From Streptomyces antioxidans (GTDB lineage Bacteria > Actinomycetota > Actinomycetes > Streptomycetales > Streptomycetaceae), in assembly GCF_000968685.2 (NCBI RefSeq), contig NZ_LAKD02000027.1, positions 62,001 through 126,000 of the forward strand: a stretch of DNA of 64,000 nt, in the 5' to 3' direction. The position numbers and the translations under genes are program-made. The notes under the pieces were generated by a model. It did not search any database, was not told the origin of the DNA, and worked only from the letters and a program-made list of their open reading frames with translations. Below are positions 54,170 to 61,930 of this stretch, piece after piece (within the stretch, counting starts at the first letter, position 1; each line of letters begins with the position of its first letter).

Positions 54170-54470
54170 ATGCTTGCGATGTCGGTGATCGTAAACGACG
54201 CCGAGCTGGTCCAAAGCCGGGCGGTGGTCGGCGTGTCCGGGCCCACAGATGAACGGTCAACTTCCCTTTGCCATCGTGTGGTTGTAGACCGACAGCCCGC
54301 TGGGCGAGACTGAGGAGCTGCTCAGCGCGGCTGACCGACAGCTTGAAGCCGCCAGGCTCCGAGCTCTCTCGGCGGTGTTCGTGGCCGAGGGCGACGTCCC
54401 GACCGGCCCGACCGGCAAGGTCCTCAAGCGCGAGCTCCGTGCGCGCCGAGCCTGTGCCCTCCTCGGCGGA
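54170..54470 (+). pseudogene. remnant of an acyl-CoA ligase / AMP-binding enzyme C-terminus
   Basis: Two frames together read as the end of an AMP-forming ligase. Frame one from 54170 gives NDAELVQSRAVVGVSGPTDE, the usual AVVGVPDP strand; after a one-base shift near 54255 the second frame gives LPFAIVWL, then TAG, then SPLGETEELLSAADRQLEAA and PTGPTGKVLKREL, the A10-type motif with its catalytic lysine. A frameshift plus a nonsense codon and absence of the N-terminal two thirds make it a dead fragment. Confidence 0.6.
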
Positions 54471-54518
54471 TCGACCGTAAGAGCCCAGGATCTTCACACA
54501 CAGAAGGAGAGATGCCCC

Positions 54519-54650
54519 ATGCCCGTTCACTCCCCAACGCGCGACCGAGCGACCGGGACGCGGTTACCGGCCCCCGAGGAGAACCTCGGCGCGGCCGACG
54601 AGCTGGTTTCCCGGGTGCCCGCCCGGCTGGCCCGCGTCGAGTGCGCATGA
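54519..54650 (+). CDS. small ORF coupled to the MFS transporter
   Basis: 43 codons from an ATG with AGAAGGAGAG eight bases before; its TGA overlaps the ATG of the transporter (54647-54650). The peptide MPVHSPTRDRATG...PARLARVECA has no recognised family. It could be a leader peptide coupling transporter translation, or a chance frame. Confidence 0.35.
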   Translation: MPVHSPTRDRATGTRLPAPEENLGAADELVSRVPARLARVECA

Positions 54651-55936
54651 GCCGGATGAGCCAACTTCCGCGGCTCTCCCGGGGGTTCACCTTCTGGCTG
54701 ATCGCCACGGTCCAAGCCCTGCTGCTCTTCGCGTCGAGCGCGCCCTCGCCGCTGTACGGGGTGTACCAGGCCGAGTGGGGCTTCTCCGCCACCATGCTGA
54801 CCGCCGTCTTCGCGGTGTACGCGATCGCGCTGCTCGCGGCGCTGCTCGTGGTGGGCGGCGTCTCCGACCACATCGGCCGACGCAAGGTCCTGGGGGCGTC
54901 CCTGGTCGTCGAGGTGGTGAGCATGCTGCTGTTCTTCACCGCCGACGGTGTCGGCCCGCTCCTCGCGGCGCGCGCCGTCCAGGGGCTGGCCACCGGTGCC
55001 GCGACCGGCGCGACCAGCTCCGCCCTGCTCGATCTGCAGCCCCCGGACCGGCCCCGTCTCGGCCCGCTGGTCAACAGCCTCGTGCCCCTCGTCGGCCTCG
55101 CACTCGGCGCGCTGGGATCCGGGCTCCTCGTCGAGTACGCGCCCGCACCGAAGACCCTCGTCTACGGGTTGCTCCTAGTGGTGTTCGTGCTCGCGGCGCT
55201 CGTCGTCCCGCTGCTGCCGGAGACCTCGCCGAGGAGTCCGGGTGCGGTGGCCTCGCTGGTGCCGCGCATAGCGGTGCCGCACCAGGCGCGGCCACTGTTC
55301 CTGACCGTGGCGCCCTGCCTGTTCGCGGTGTGGGCGGTCGGCGGCCTGTACATGTCGCTCGGCCCGTCCATCGCGGTCCGCACGCTCCATCTGAGCGGCC
55401 ACCTCGTCGGTGGCCTGGTCATCTTCGCCCAGACCGGATCGGGGGCACTCGGCTCGCTGCTGCGCCGCAAACATCCACCGCGCCGCACCATGACCCTCGG
55501 CTTCGTGGCCTTCCTCGTCGGCATCGGCGCCACCCTCGGTGCCCTCGCCATCCCCTCCCCGGCGCTCTTCTTCACCGGCATCGTCATCGCCGGTTACGGC
55601 TTCGGCACCGGTTTCCTCGGAGCCTTCCAGACCATCGCGCCGCTGGCCGGTCCCGATGAGCGCGCGGGGCTCGTGGCGGGCATGTACGTCGTGTCCTACC
55701 TGGGCTTCAGCGTGCCCGCGGTGGTCGCGGGCCTCGCCGTGCAGAAGGTCGGGCTCTCCACCACCACGACGGCGTACAGCATCGCGGTCATGGTCCTCGC
55801 CGTCGTGGCCTGCGCCGGACTCCTCGTCCAGGAACGCCGGGAGAAGCGTACGGCCGCCGGGGCACCCCATCTCCTGCCGCCCGGGGCGGCCCCCGCCCCG
55901 CCCGTCGCCCGAGCCGCCGACGCAGATCACCACTGA
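54647..55936 (+). CDS. MFS transporter
   Basis: 429 residues from the ATG at 54647 (a second ATG follows at 54656). Twelve hydrophobic helices, with the MFS loop 2-3 motif GGVSDHIGRRKVLGASL near residue 75. LAARAVQGLATGAATGATSS and the Pro/Gly pattern of drug-efflux and sugar-exporter members follow. The C-terminal tail is Pro/Ala-rich. It is the only intact gene in a stretch of remnants between 54.1 and 57.4 kb, and it could export the NRPS-PKS product; this is inference from position. Confidence 0.88.
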   Translation: MSRMSQLPRLSRGFTFWLIATVQALLLFASSAPSPLYGVYQAEWGFSATMLTAVFAVYAIALLAALLVVGGVSDHIGRRKVLGASLVVEVVSMLLFFTADGVGPLLAARAVQGLATGAATGATSSALLDLQPPDRPRLGPLVNSLVPLVGLALGALGSGLLVEYAPAPKTLVYGLLLVVFVLAALVVPLLPETSPRSPGAVASLVPRIAVPHQARPLFLTVAPCLFAVWAVGGLYMSLGPSIAVRTLHLSGHLVGGLVIFAQTGSGALGSLLRRKHPPRRTMTLGFVAFLVGIGATLGALAIPSPALFFTGIVIAGYGFGTGFLGAFQTIAPLAGPDERAGLVAGMYVVSYLGFSVPAVVAGLAVQKVGLSTTTTAYSIAVMVLAVVACAGLLVQERREKRTAAGAPHLLPPGAAPAPPVARAADADHH

Positions 55937-56611
55937 CCACCGGAAAGAACCCTGCCCGACACACCCCCTGCCCCTCGGCCCTGGCCATGCCGCGAATTGG
56001 ACGGCCGCGGTCACCAGGGGGTGGTCCTGCGCGGCGGCGGTGCTGTTGCCGATCAACGGCGCAGGAGACTCCGAAGGTTTTAACGGCCAACCGCGGTTTC
56101 GGCATCAGTGGACACCGGCAGACAGCGTGGGCGGGGTCGTACGCTCCACGTCCACCGCAACGGCGTGAAACACGCCGCGTCGCGTCTGTGACAATGCTTC
56201 CACTCGTGGCGCCGAGAGAACATCATCCTTTCCGATCCGCGTTGCTAGCATCGTTGCCCATGGAGGGCTTCCGCACGCTCGCACCACGGTCCACAGGCCG
56301 ATTGACACTGTCGTGGCGGCAGCCGTCACGCGACAGCTTCCGCACGGCGGATTCCCGTCGGCGCCCCGCGCACCACCGGATGAGCCCGGCCGATATGTAA
56401 ACCCCGCGGCGTGGTCCGGATTCCCGGACCGCGACCACCGGCGGACCCCGAAACCGCGGTCGGCCCGAATCCCCGCGCCCCGCCGGACCGGGCCTCATCA
56501 CGCCCGTTTCTGATGCCACTTCACCCCGAACGACCACGGTACGCACGCACCACGACAAGACGCCCACTCTCTCGACCCAGCCGAGGAAGAGCTAGATAAG
56601 TGATCGCCCGC
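55937..56611. other. 675-bp region without a supported gene
   Basis: Frames here lack ribosome sites and recognisable domains. A GGTCCG-N6-CGGACC hairpin lies at 56413-56430. Flanked by an intact transporter and a broken NRPS/thioesterase gene, it may be eroded coding sequence beyond recognition. Confidence 0.55.
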
Positions 56612-57438
56612 TGTACCCGCGCACTGCCTACCAACGGGACATCTGGTTCTCGGACGCCCTTTCACCGGAGTCTCCGCAATTCTCGATCGCACTGCGCGAA
56701 AAGTTCACCGGGGACATCGACCTGGAGGCCGGGCACTCTTGTGCATCCCCTATGCCGGAGCCGGCGCCAGCCTCCTCCGCCAGTGGAAACGTCACTCCTT
56801 CCGGCGGATCGAAGTGGAGCCGGTGCAACACCCGGGCCGGGAGGAGCTGTTCGCCGAGGAGCCCCGCACCAGCATGGCCGAGGTCGTCGAGCTGTGCGTC
56901 GAGCGGATGCGGAAGCTGGGCCAGGACGCGCCGTTCGCCCTCTTCGGACTTCGGACACAGCTTCGGCGCGCTCGTCGCCCACGAGACCGCACACCGCCTG
57001 GCCGCCGAAGGGCCACGGTTGCCCGAGCGCCTGATCGTGAGCGGCGCGGCCGCGCCCTGCTGCCCAGGCCGGTCACGGGAAGCGGCTCGCTGGCCGATGA
57101 CGCGTTCGTGGCGCGTGCCCGCGAGGTCGTGGGATACGACCACCCCGCGTTCCACGACGCCGAGTTGCGCGGGCTGGTGCTGCCGTCGCTACGGGCGGAC
57201 CTGAGCATCAGCGACCGGTACGCGCCCAGCTCCACGGACCTGCTGCCGGTCCCCTTCACGGTGCTGCGCGGCGCCGACGACCAGCTGGTGTCCCGGCCGG
57301 ACGCGGAACTCTGGGTGAAGGCCACCTCGCGGCCCACCGAACTGAATCGAGCTGCCCGACGACCATATGTACTTCTCCCTGGACCCGAAGCCACTGCTCA
57401 CCGAGGTCGACGCGCTCTTCGCCCCGCCCGCCGACTGA
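56612..57438 (+). pseudogene. NRPS condensation-domain start joined to a frameshifted type II thioesterase
   Basis: The first ~45 codons read PLYPRTAYQRDIWFSDALS and SPQFSIALREKFTGDIDLEA, the opening of an NRPS condensation domain. Straight after, in a new frame from ~56739, a type II thioesterase begins: CIPYAGAGASLLRQWKR, then VEPVQHPGREELF. A 7-bp duplication at 56943-56956 shifts the frame exactly before the catalytic GHSFGAL; another shift near 57060 returns to the first frame (SLADDAFVARAREVVGYDHP), and a third near 57345 leads to LPDDHMYFSLDPKPL with the catalytic His and the stop at 57438. At least three frameshifts: non-functional. Confidence 0.8.
56943..56956 (+). repeat. 7-bp tandem duplication that breaks the thioesterase
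   Basis: TTCGGAC occurs twice in tandem (56943-56949, 56950-56956). Removing one copy restores the frame ...LFGHSFGALVAHETAH..., so this duplication is a visible inactivating event. Confidence 0.85.
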
Positions 57439-57501
57439 GCGGCGCCGAGCCGCCGCAGGGGACACGGGCTCCGCCGGATGTGACGCGGTGTGTACGGGTG
57501 A

Positions 57502-57525
57502 TTGCGGGAACTTGACCGCCCGCAA
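57502..57525. promoter_or_regulatory. inverted repeat upstream of the subtilisin gene
   Basis: TTGCGGG and CCCGCAA separated by 10 bases, 189 bp before the protease start. It could be an operator or the end of an upstream transcript; no regulator is identified. Confidence 0.3.
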
Positions 57526-57713
57526 CGGCACATGACCCACCGCTACGTGTGCGTGTCGTGTTGATGTCAGCCCTTGCCGCCCGCACACCGCCCGGCGAAT
57601 CCTCGACGAGCCGGAAGCGTGACCATGCGCTCCCCGCGAACCGCGCACGGCCCACCACCCGCAGAGCGCGCACGCACCACAGCGCGCCACCGACCGAGGA
57701 GGACTCCCTCGCG

Positions 57714-58913
57714 ATGGCAGTGATGCGTACCACCAAGCGGCGGATCGCCGCAGGAATCGCCGCCGCGGCGGCCATCGGAGCAGCCACCGTGCTCCCCGCC
57801 CACGCCGCCCCGGCCGAGGGCACGATCGTGAACGCCGGAGCCGCGGAGGCGGTCCCGGGCAGCTATCTCGTCACCCTGAAGAAGACGGCCGACGTCAAGG
57901 CATCCTCCGCCCGGGGCAAGGACCTCATATCCGGGTACGGCGGCGAGGTGAAGCGCACCTTCACCGCCGCGCTGAACGGCTACGCGGCGAAGCTCGAACC
58001 CGCCGAGGCCAGGAGACTCGCCGCCGATCCGGCGGTCGCCTCGGTCGAACAGGACCAGAAGGTCCATGCCGACGCGACCCAGACCAACGCCCCCTGGGGC
58101 CTGGACCGGGTCGACCAGTCCAGGCTGCCGCTGAGCGGCACGTACACCTACCCCGACAGTGCCGGCAGCGGCGTGACCGTCTACGTCCTCGACACCGGTG
58201 TGCGGATCACCCACACGCAGATCAGTGGGCGGGCGTCGTACGGCTACGACTTCGTGGACAACGACACCACGGCACAGGACGGCTACGGCCACGGCACCCA
58301 CGTGGCCACGACCGTCGCCGGAACCACCTACGGCGTCGCCAAGAAGGCGAAGATCGTGGCGGTCCGGGTGCTGGGCAATGACGGGTCCGGCACCACGGCC
58401 GGTGTCATCGCGGGCGTGGACTGGATCACCGCCAACCACTCCGGCCCGTCCGTCGCCAATGTGTCGCTCGGCGGCGGCGCCAGTACCTCCCTGGACAACG
58501 CGGTGGCCACGTCGATCGCGTCCGGGGTGACCTACTCCATCGCGGCGGGCAATTCCAACGCCGACGCCGCGAACTACTCCCCCGCCCGGGTGCCGACCGC
58601 CCTCACCGTCGGCGCCACCACCAAGACCGACGCACGGGCAAGCTACTCCAACTACGGCTCGACAGTGGACCTCTTCGCCCCGGGCTCGGACATCACGGCC
58701 GGCTGGAACACCTCCGACACCGCCACCTACACGGGCTCCGGGACCTCCTTCGCGGCGCCGCACGTCTCGGGCGCCGCGGCGATCTACCTCTCGGGCCACA
58801 CCTCCGCGTCCCCGTCCCAGGTGGGAACCGCGCTGGTGAACGGGGCCACCTCGGGGGCGCTCTCCGGCATCGGTTCCGGCTCGCCCAACAAGCTGCTCAA
58901 GATCGTGCAGTGA
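57714..58913 (+). CDS. secreted subtilisin-like serine protease (S8)
   Basis: 399 residues from the ATG at 57714, with GAGGAGGA upstream; the frame is open further up without a signal. Signal peptide MAVMRTTKRRIAAGIAAAAA with cleavage after AHA, an I9-type propeptide (GSYLVTLKKTADVKASS, AAKLEPAEARRLAADPAVASV), then the catalytic domain with Asp160 (VYVLDTGVRI), His193 (DGYGHGTHVA) and Ser345 (GSGTSFAAPHVSG). The oxyanion Asn lies in AAGNSN. Close to extracellular alkaline proteases common in Streptomyces. Single gene followed by a strong terminator. Confidence 0.96.
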   Translation: MAVMRTTKRRIAAGIAAAAAIGAATVLPAHAAPAEGTIVNAGAAEAVPGSYLVTLKKTADVKASSARGKDLISGYGGEVKRTFTAALNGYAAKLEPAEARRLAADPAVASVEQDQKVHADATQTNAPWGLDRVDQSRLPLSGTYTYPDSAGSGVTVYVLDTGVRITHTQISGRASYGYDFVDNDTTAQDGYGHGTHVATTVAGTTYGVAKKAKIVAVRVLGNDGSGTTAGVIAGVDWITANHSGPSVANVSLGGGASTSLDNAVATSIASGVTYSIAAGNSNADAANYSPARVPTALTVGATTKTDARASYSNYGSTVDLFAPGSDITAGWNTSDTATYTGSGTSFAAPHVSGAAAIYLSGHTSASPSQVGTALVNGATSGALSGIGSGSPNKLLKIVQ

Positions 58914-58952
58914 CACCCTGATCGGCACACCGGACCTCCGATGATCAACCCC

Positions 58953-58983
58953 GCCGCCCGCCGGGTCCCACCCGGCGGGCGGC
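58953..58983 (+). terminator. terminator after the subtilisin gene
   Basis: Perfect 14-bp arms GCCGCCCGCCGGGT / ACCCGGCGGGCGGC with a three-base loop (CCC), 40 bases after the stop. Confidence 0.8.
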
Positions 58984-59172
58984 ACTTCGCCGTCCGGCGG
59001 TCATGAGGCTTTCCGCCTGGATCGGCCGTATCGCCGAGGCCGCCACTGACCGCGGCTGCGTGTCGCCGCGCCCGTACCGCCGCGGGAGGTGGTGAAACGG
59101 ACCAGACTGTCAGCTGACCGACCCCTTCGACTCCACGGCCCGCACCGGACCACACTCAGGCGGAACGCAACC

Positions 59173-60654
59173 ATGACTCTTCACGAATCGCTCCTCGACA
59201 CCGTCGGCAACACCCCGCTGGTCAGACTCACCAGGATCGCCTCCGGGGTGCCCGCCCCCGTCTACGCCAAGGTGGAGTTCTTCAACCCCGCCAGCAGCGT
59301 CAAGGACCGGGCGGCGCTGGGCATGGTCCTGGCGGCGGAGAAGTCCGGGGCCCTGGCGCCCGGCGGCGTCATCGTCGAGGGGACCTCCGGCAACACCGGG
59401 ATGGCGCTGGCCATGATCGCCGCTCAGCGGGGCTACGGATCGATCGTCGTCGTCCCGGACCGTACGAGCCCCGAGAAGATCAAGACGCTCAGGGCGTACG
59501 GCGCCGAGGTGGTCGTCACCACGGGGGCGCTCCCCCGTGAGCATCCGGAGCACGTGCGCAACGTCGCCGCGCGCCTGGCGGAGCGGACACCCGGTGCCTG
59601 GTACGCCAACCAGTACGACAACCCGGCCAACCCGGAGGCCCACCGGACCACGACAGGACCGGAGATCTGGGCCGAGACCGGCGGCCGGGTCACCCACTTC
59701 GTCGTCGGCGTCGGCACGGGCGGAACGGTCACCGGGACCGGCGGCTTCCTCAAGGAGGCCAGCGGTGGCCTGGTCCAGGTGATCGGCGCGGATCCGCTGA
59801 CCTCCACGTACTCGGGCGGCGACGGAAGTCCGTACTACGTGGAGAGCATCGGCCACTATCTCCATCCGCAGACCGCGGAGGACGAGTACCCGGAGTCGTA
59901 CGACCCGTCCGTGGTGGACCGGTTCGAGCGGATCGGGGACCGTGAGTCGATCACGGTGGTGCGCAGGCTGGCCCGCGAGGAGGGCATCCTCGCGGGCGGC
60001 TCGGCGGGCACGGCGGTGGCCGCGGCGCTGCGGGTGGCCGCCACCCTCACCCCGGACGACCTGGTGGTGGTCCTGCTCCCGGACTCGGGCCGGGGATATC
60101 TGTCGAAGTACTTCGACGACGAGTGGCTGCGGCGCTTCGGCTTCCTGGAGGATCTTACGGGGAGGCCGACGGTCGCCGACGTCCTGGGCGACCGTCCGGT
60201 CCCCCGCACCGCCCTTCCGTCCACGGCCACGGTGGCCGACGCGCTCGGCGGCGACTTCACCGCCGCCGGAGCGCTCGTCCCGGTGCGTCTCCCCCGCTCC
60301 GGCGACAACGCGACGACCGATGTGTCCGAGGTCATCGGCGCCGTCCGGCCCGATGCGCTCCGCGCCCTGGTGGCCGGGGATCCCCCGGCGTCCGCCGCCC
60401 CGCTCCACGGCCATCTCCTGCCCTCTCCCCCGGCGGTGGGCATCGGCGAGCCCGTGGACGAGGCCGCCGCCCGGCTCGCCGAGGACGCCGCGGGCACCGC
60501 CTGGGTCCTCATCGACGGCCGGGTGTCCGGCACCGTCACCCACGACGCCCTGCGGCAGGCCACCGGCCACGTCCCCGCTGCCCGCGACGCGGGACCGGCG
60601 GGCCGGGCGACCCCGCCCGACGTGGGCGGGCGTGACGGAGCCGCACGGTCGTGA
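59173..60654 (+). CDS. PLP-dependent cystathionine beta-synthase / cysteine synthase with C-terminal regulatory region
   Basis: 493 residues from the ATG at 59173. Residues 1-330 are a type II PLP fold: VGNTPLVRLTRI, NPASSVKDRA with the PLP lysine (Lys44), the phosphate loop GTSGNTGMALA, and GGSAGTAVAAALRVAA. The C-terminal ~130 residues begin RPTVADVLGDRPV and contain two weak CBS-like halves (LHGHLLPSPPAVGIGEPVDE and AWVLIDGRVSGTVTHDAL), as in cystathionine beta-synthases. It makes cystathionine from serine and homocysteine or cysteine from O-acetylserine; sequence alone does not decide. Neighbouring thiol genes support a sulfur role. Confidence 0.9.
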   Translation: MTLHESLLDTVGNTPLVRLTRIASGVPAPVYAKVEFFNPASSVKDRAALGMVLAAEKSGALAPGGVIVEGTSGNTGMALAMIAAQRGYGSIVVVPDRTSPEKIKTLRAYGAEVVVTTGALPREHPEHVRNVAARLAERTPGAWYANQYDNPANPEAHRTTTGPEIWAETGGRVTHFVVGVGTGGTVTGTGGFLKEASGGLVQVIGADPLTSTYSGGDGSPYYVESIGHYLHPQTAEDEYPESYDPSVVDRFERIGDRESITVVRRLAREEGILAGGSAGTAVAAALRVAATLTPDDLVVVLLPDSGRGYLSKYFDDEWLRRFGFLEDLTGRPTVADVLGDRPVPRTALPSTATVADALGGDFTAAGALVPVRLPRSGDNATTDVSEVIGAVRPDALRALVAGDPPASAAPLHGHLLPSPPAVGIGEPVDEAAARLAEDAAGTAWVLIDGRVSGTVTHDALRQATGHVPAARDAGPAGRATPPDVGGRDGAARS

Positions 60655-60770
60655 AGGTGGCGCCGGAGGCTGTACACGATCGCAATTACGCCGTGGACGA
60701 CTACGGCGAAGGCGCCCGCGCCTACCGCAAGGTCATCGGGGTGGAGCCGGTGCGTCAGCCCCCGGCCTGA
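60651..60770 (+). CDS. 39-residue ORF coupled to the cystathionine beta-synthase gene
   Basis: GTG start overlaps the previous stop (GTGA at 60651-60654). The peptide contains HDRNYAVDDYGEGARAY and RKVIGVEPVRQPPA, which is acidic and aromatic rather than the Arg/Pro/Ala mix of chance high-GC frames. It may be a real small protein or the surviving end of a lost gene. No family recognised. Confidence 0.45.
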   Translation: MKVAPEAVHDRNYAVDDYGEGARAYRKVIGVEPVRQPPA

Positions 60771-60806
60771 CGAAGCTCCACCCGCAGAGCTCCCGCGGGC
60801 GGGTGA

Positions 60807-61217
60807 TCAGGCGCTTCGGACGCGGCGCACCAGCAGGTACATCTCGCAGCCGAGGCAGTAGCCGAAGGCCGCGTTGAGGAAGGCCGCCGCGAGGGCCAGA
60901 GCGGTCGCGGCCAGGCCAAGCCAGTCCCCGCCGGTGAGATAGCCGACGGTGCCGAGCAGCCCGAAGGCGGCGCCGACACCCTGGGCGAAGCGGGGCGGCC
61001 GGGCGTCCTCAAGCTCACCGGGCGGAGAGAGCCTGGGACGGACGGCGACCCGGTACAGCCAGCCGTACGGGGAGTACCGCAGGCCGCCGAACGCACCGAG
61101 CGCGAAGACCACGGTCTGCGCGGCGAGCAGGGCACCGCTGCCGGTGATCAGCACCGCGGACAGGACGAGTGTGGTGAGCGCGGCGGCGAATCGGGGGCCG
61201 CGCGGGTCGATCTGCAT
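60807..61217 (-). CDS. DUF4395 membrane protein
   Basis: 136 residues from the ATG at 61217. It opens MQIDPRGPRFAAALTTLVLS, typical of DUF4395, and has four hydrophobic segments, with LLAAQTVVFALGAFGGLRYSP in the middle and AFLNAAFGYCLGCEMYLL at the end. The CxxC in that last helix is the family's conserved feature and suggests thiol-disulfide chemistry in the membrane. It is divergent from a membrane-anchored thioredoxin and lies behind a cysteine-containing leader peptide. Confidence 0.88.
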   Translation of the reverse strand: MQIDPRGPRFAAALTTLVLSAVLITGSGALLAAQTVVFALGAFGGLRYSPYGWLYRVAVRPRLSPPGELEDARPPRFAQGVGAAFGLLGTVGYLTGGDWLGLAATALALAAAFLNAAFGYCLGCEMYLLVRRVRSA

Positions 61218-61263
61218 GGGGAGGACTCCGGAAGGGCGGGAACGGCGATGACCGGTGCGGAGG

Positions 61264-61353
61264 TCAGCGACAGCCGGATGCCGTGGCCCGGCACAGGTCG
61301 ACCACACGGCGGCTGGTCAACCGCGGCGAACGGATGGAGTCCATGGCGGCCAT
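61264..61353 (-). CDS. cysteine-type leader peptide upstream of the DUF4395 gene
   Basis: 29 codons (26 if started at 61344), ending 46 bases before the DUF4395 start on the same strand. The peptide ends RLTSRRVVDLCRATASGCR, matching the actinobacterial leader-peptide pattern with DL-C-R and a terminal Cys-Arg seen in front of sulfur and cysteine genes. Its TGC and TGT codons near the end would stall ribosomes when charged tRNA-Cys is scarce, giving attenuation control. A full terminator/antiterminator fold was not worked out. Confidence 0.65.
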   Translation of the reverse strand: MAAMDSIRSPRLTSRRVVDLCRATASGCR

Positions 61354-61425
61354 CGTAGGGGACGGACGGTCGGGGGGCGATGGCCGGTTGTCCCCGGAGG
61401 GAACGGGTGAATGCAGACTGGTGGC

Positions 61426-61860
61426 ATGACCGGCTTGGTGGTGTGTGTGGCGGTGCTCGTTCTGGCGAGCGTCGTCGGAGTGGCGCGTGCTATGTACGGC
61501 GGGAGGTTCCGGGCGCGGCAACGGGACGGCGCGGTGCGCCTGTCGGCGGTGGAGCTCGGAACAGAGCTGGGGGACCGGGCGACCCTGGTTCAGTTCTCCA
61601 CCGCCCTCTGCGGGCCCTGCCGGGCGACGCGGCGTCTGCTGGCGGAGATCTCCGGGGCGGTGCCGGGGGCGACGCATGTGGAGATCGACGCGGAGGACCG
61701 GCTCGACCTGGTCAAACGGCTGGGGGTCGTGCGGACGCCGACCGTGCTGGTGCTCGACCGGGGCGGCCGGGTCGTCGGCAGGGCGTCCGGACAGCCCCGG
61801 CGCGCGGAGGTGCTGGCGGCCATCGACAAGGCGACCGGGGCCACGGCCGCCGCGCCGTGA
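61426..61860 (+). CDS. membrane-anchored thioredoxin-like protein
   Basis: 144 residues from the ATG at 61426 (an ATG at 61411 with GGAGGGAAC is also possible). One N-terminal membrane helix, LVVCVAVLVLASVVGVA, anchors a thioredoxin fold with the redox site STALCGPCRATRRLL (CGPC), and the cis-proline TPTVLVLDRGGRVVGRASG. It probably passes electrons to thiols at the membrane. The divergent DUF4395 gene carries a CxxC too, so the two likely form a functional pair. Confidence 0.9.
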   Translation: MTGLVVCVAVLVLASVVGVARAMYGGRFRARQRDGAVRLSAVELGTELGDRATLVQFSTALCGPCRATRRLLAEISGAVPGATHVEIDAEDRLDLVKRLGVVRTPTVLVLDRGGRVVGRASGQPRRAEVLAAIDKATGATAAAP

Positions 61861-61930
61861 CGGCGAAGGGCCCCGGCCCACGTCAAGCAGCACGGCGTTC
61901 AAGCCCTTGATCGCGGTCCGGGCCCTCGGT

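Noticed and set aside
58984-59172. S-adenosylmethionine riboswitch before the cystathionine beta-synthase gene
   Set aside because: I could not find the conserved helices of a known SAM riboswitch class; the leader shows only general GC-rich sequence.
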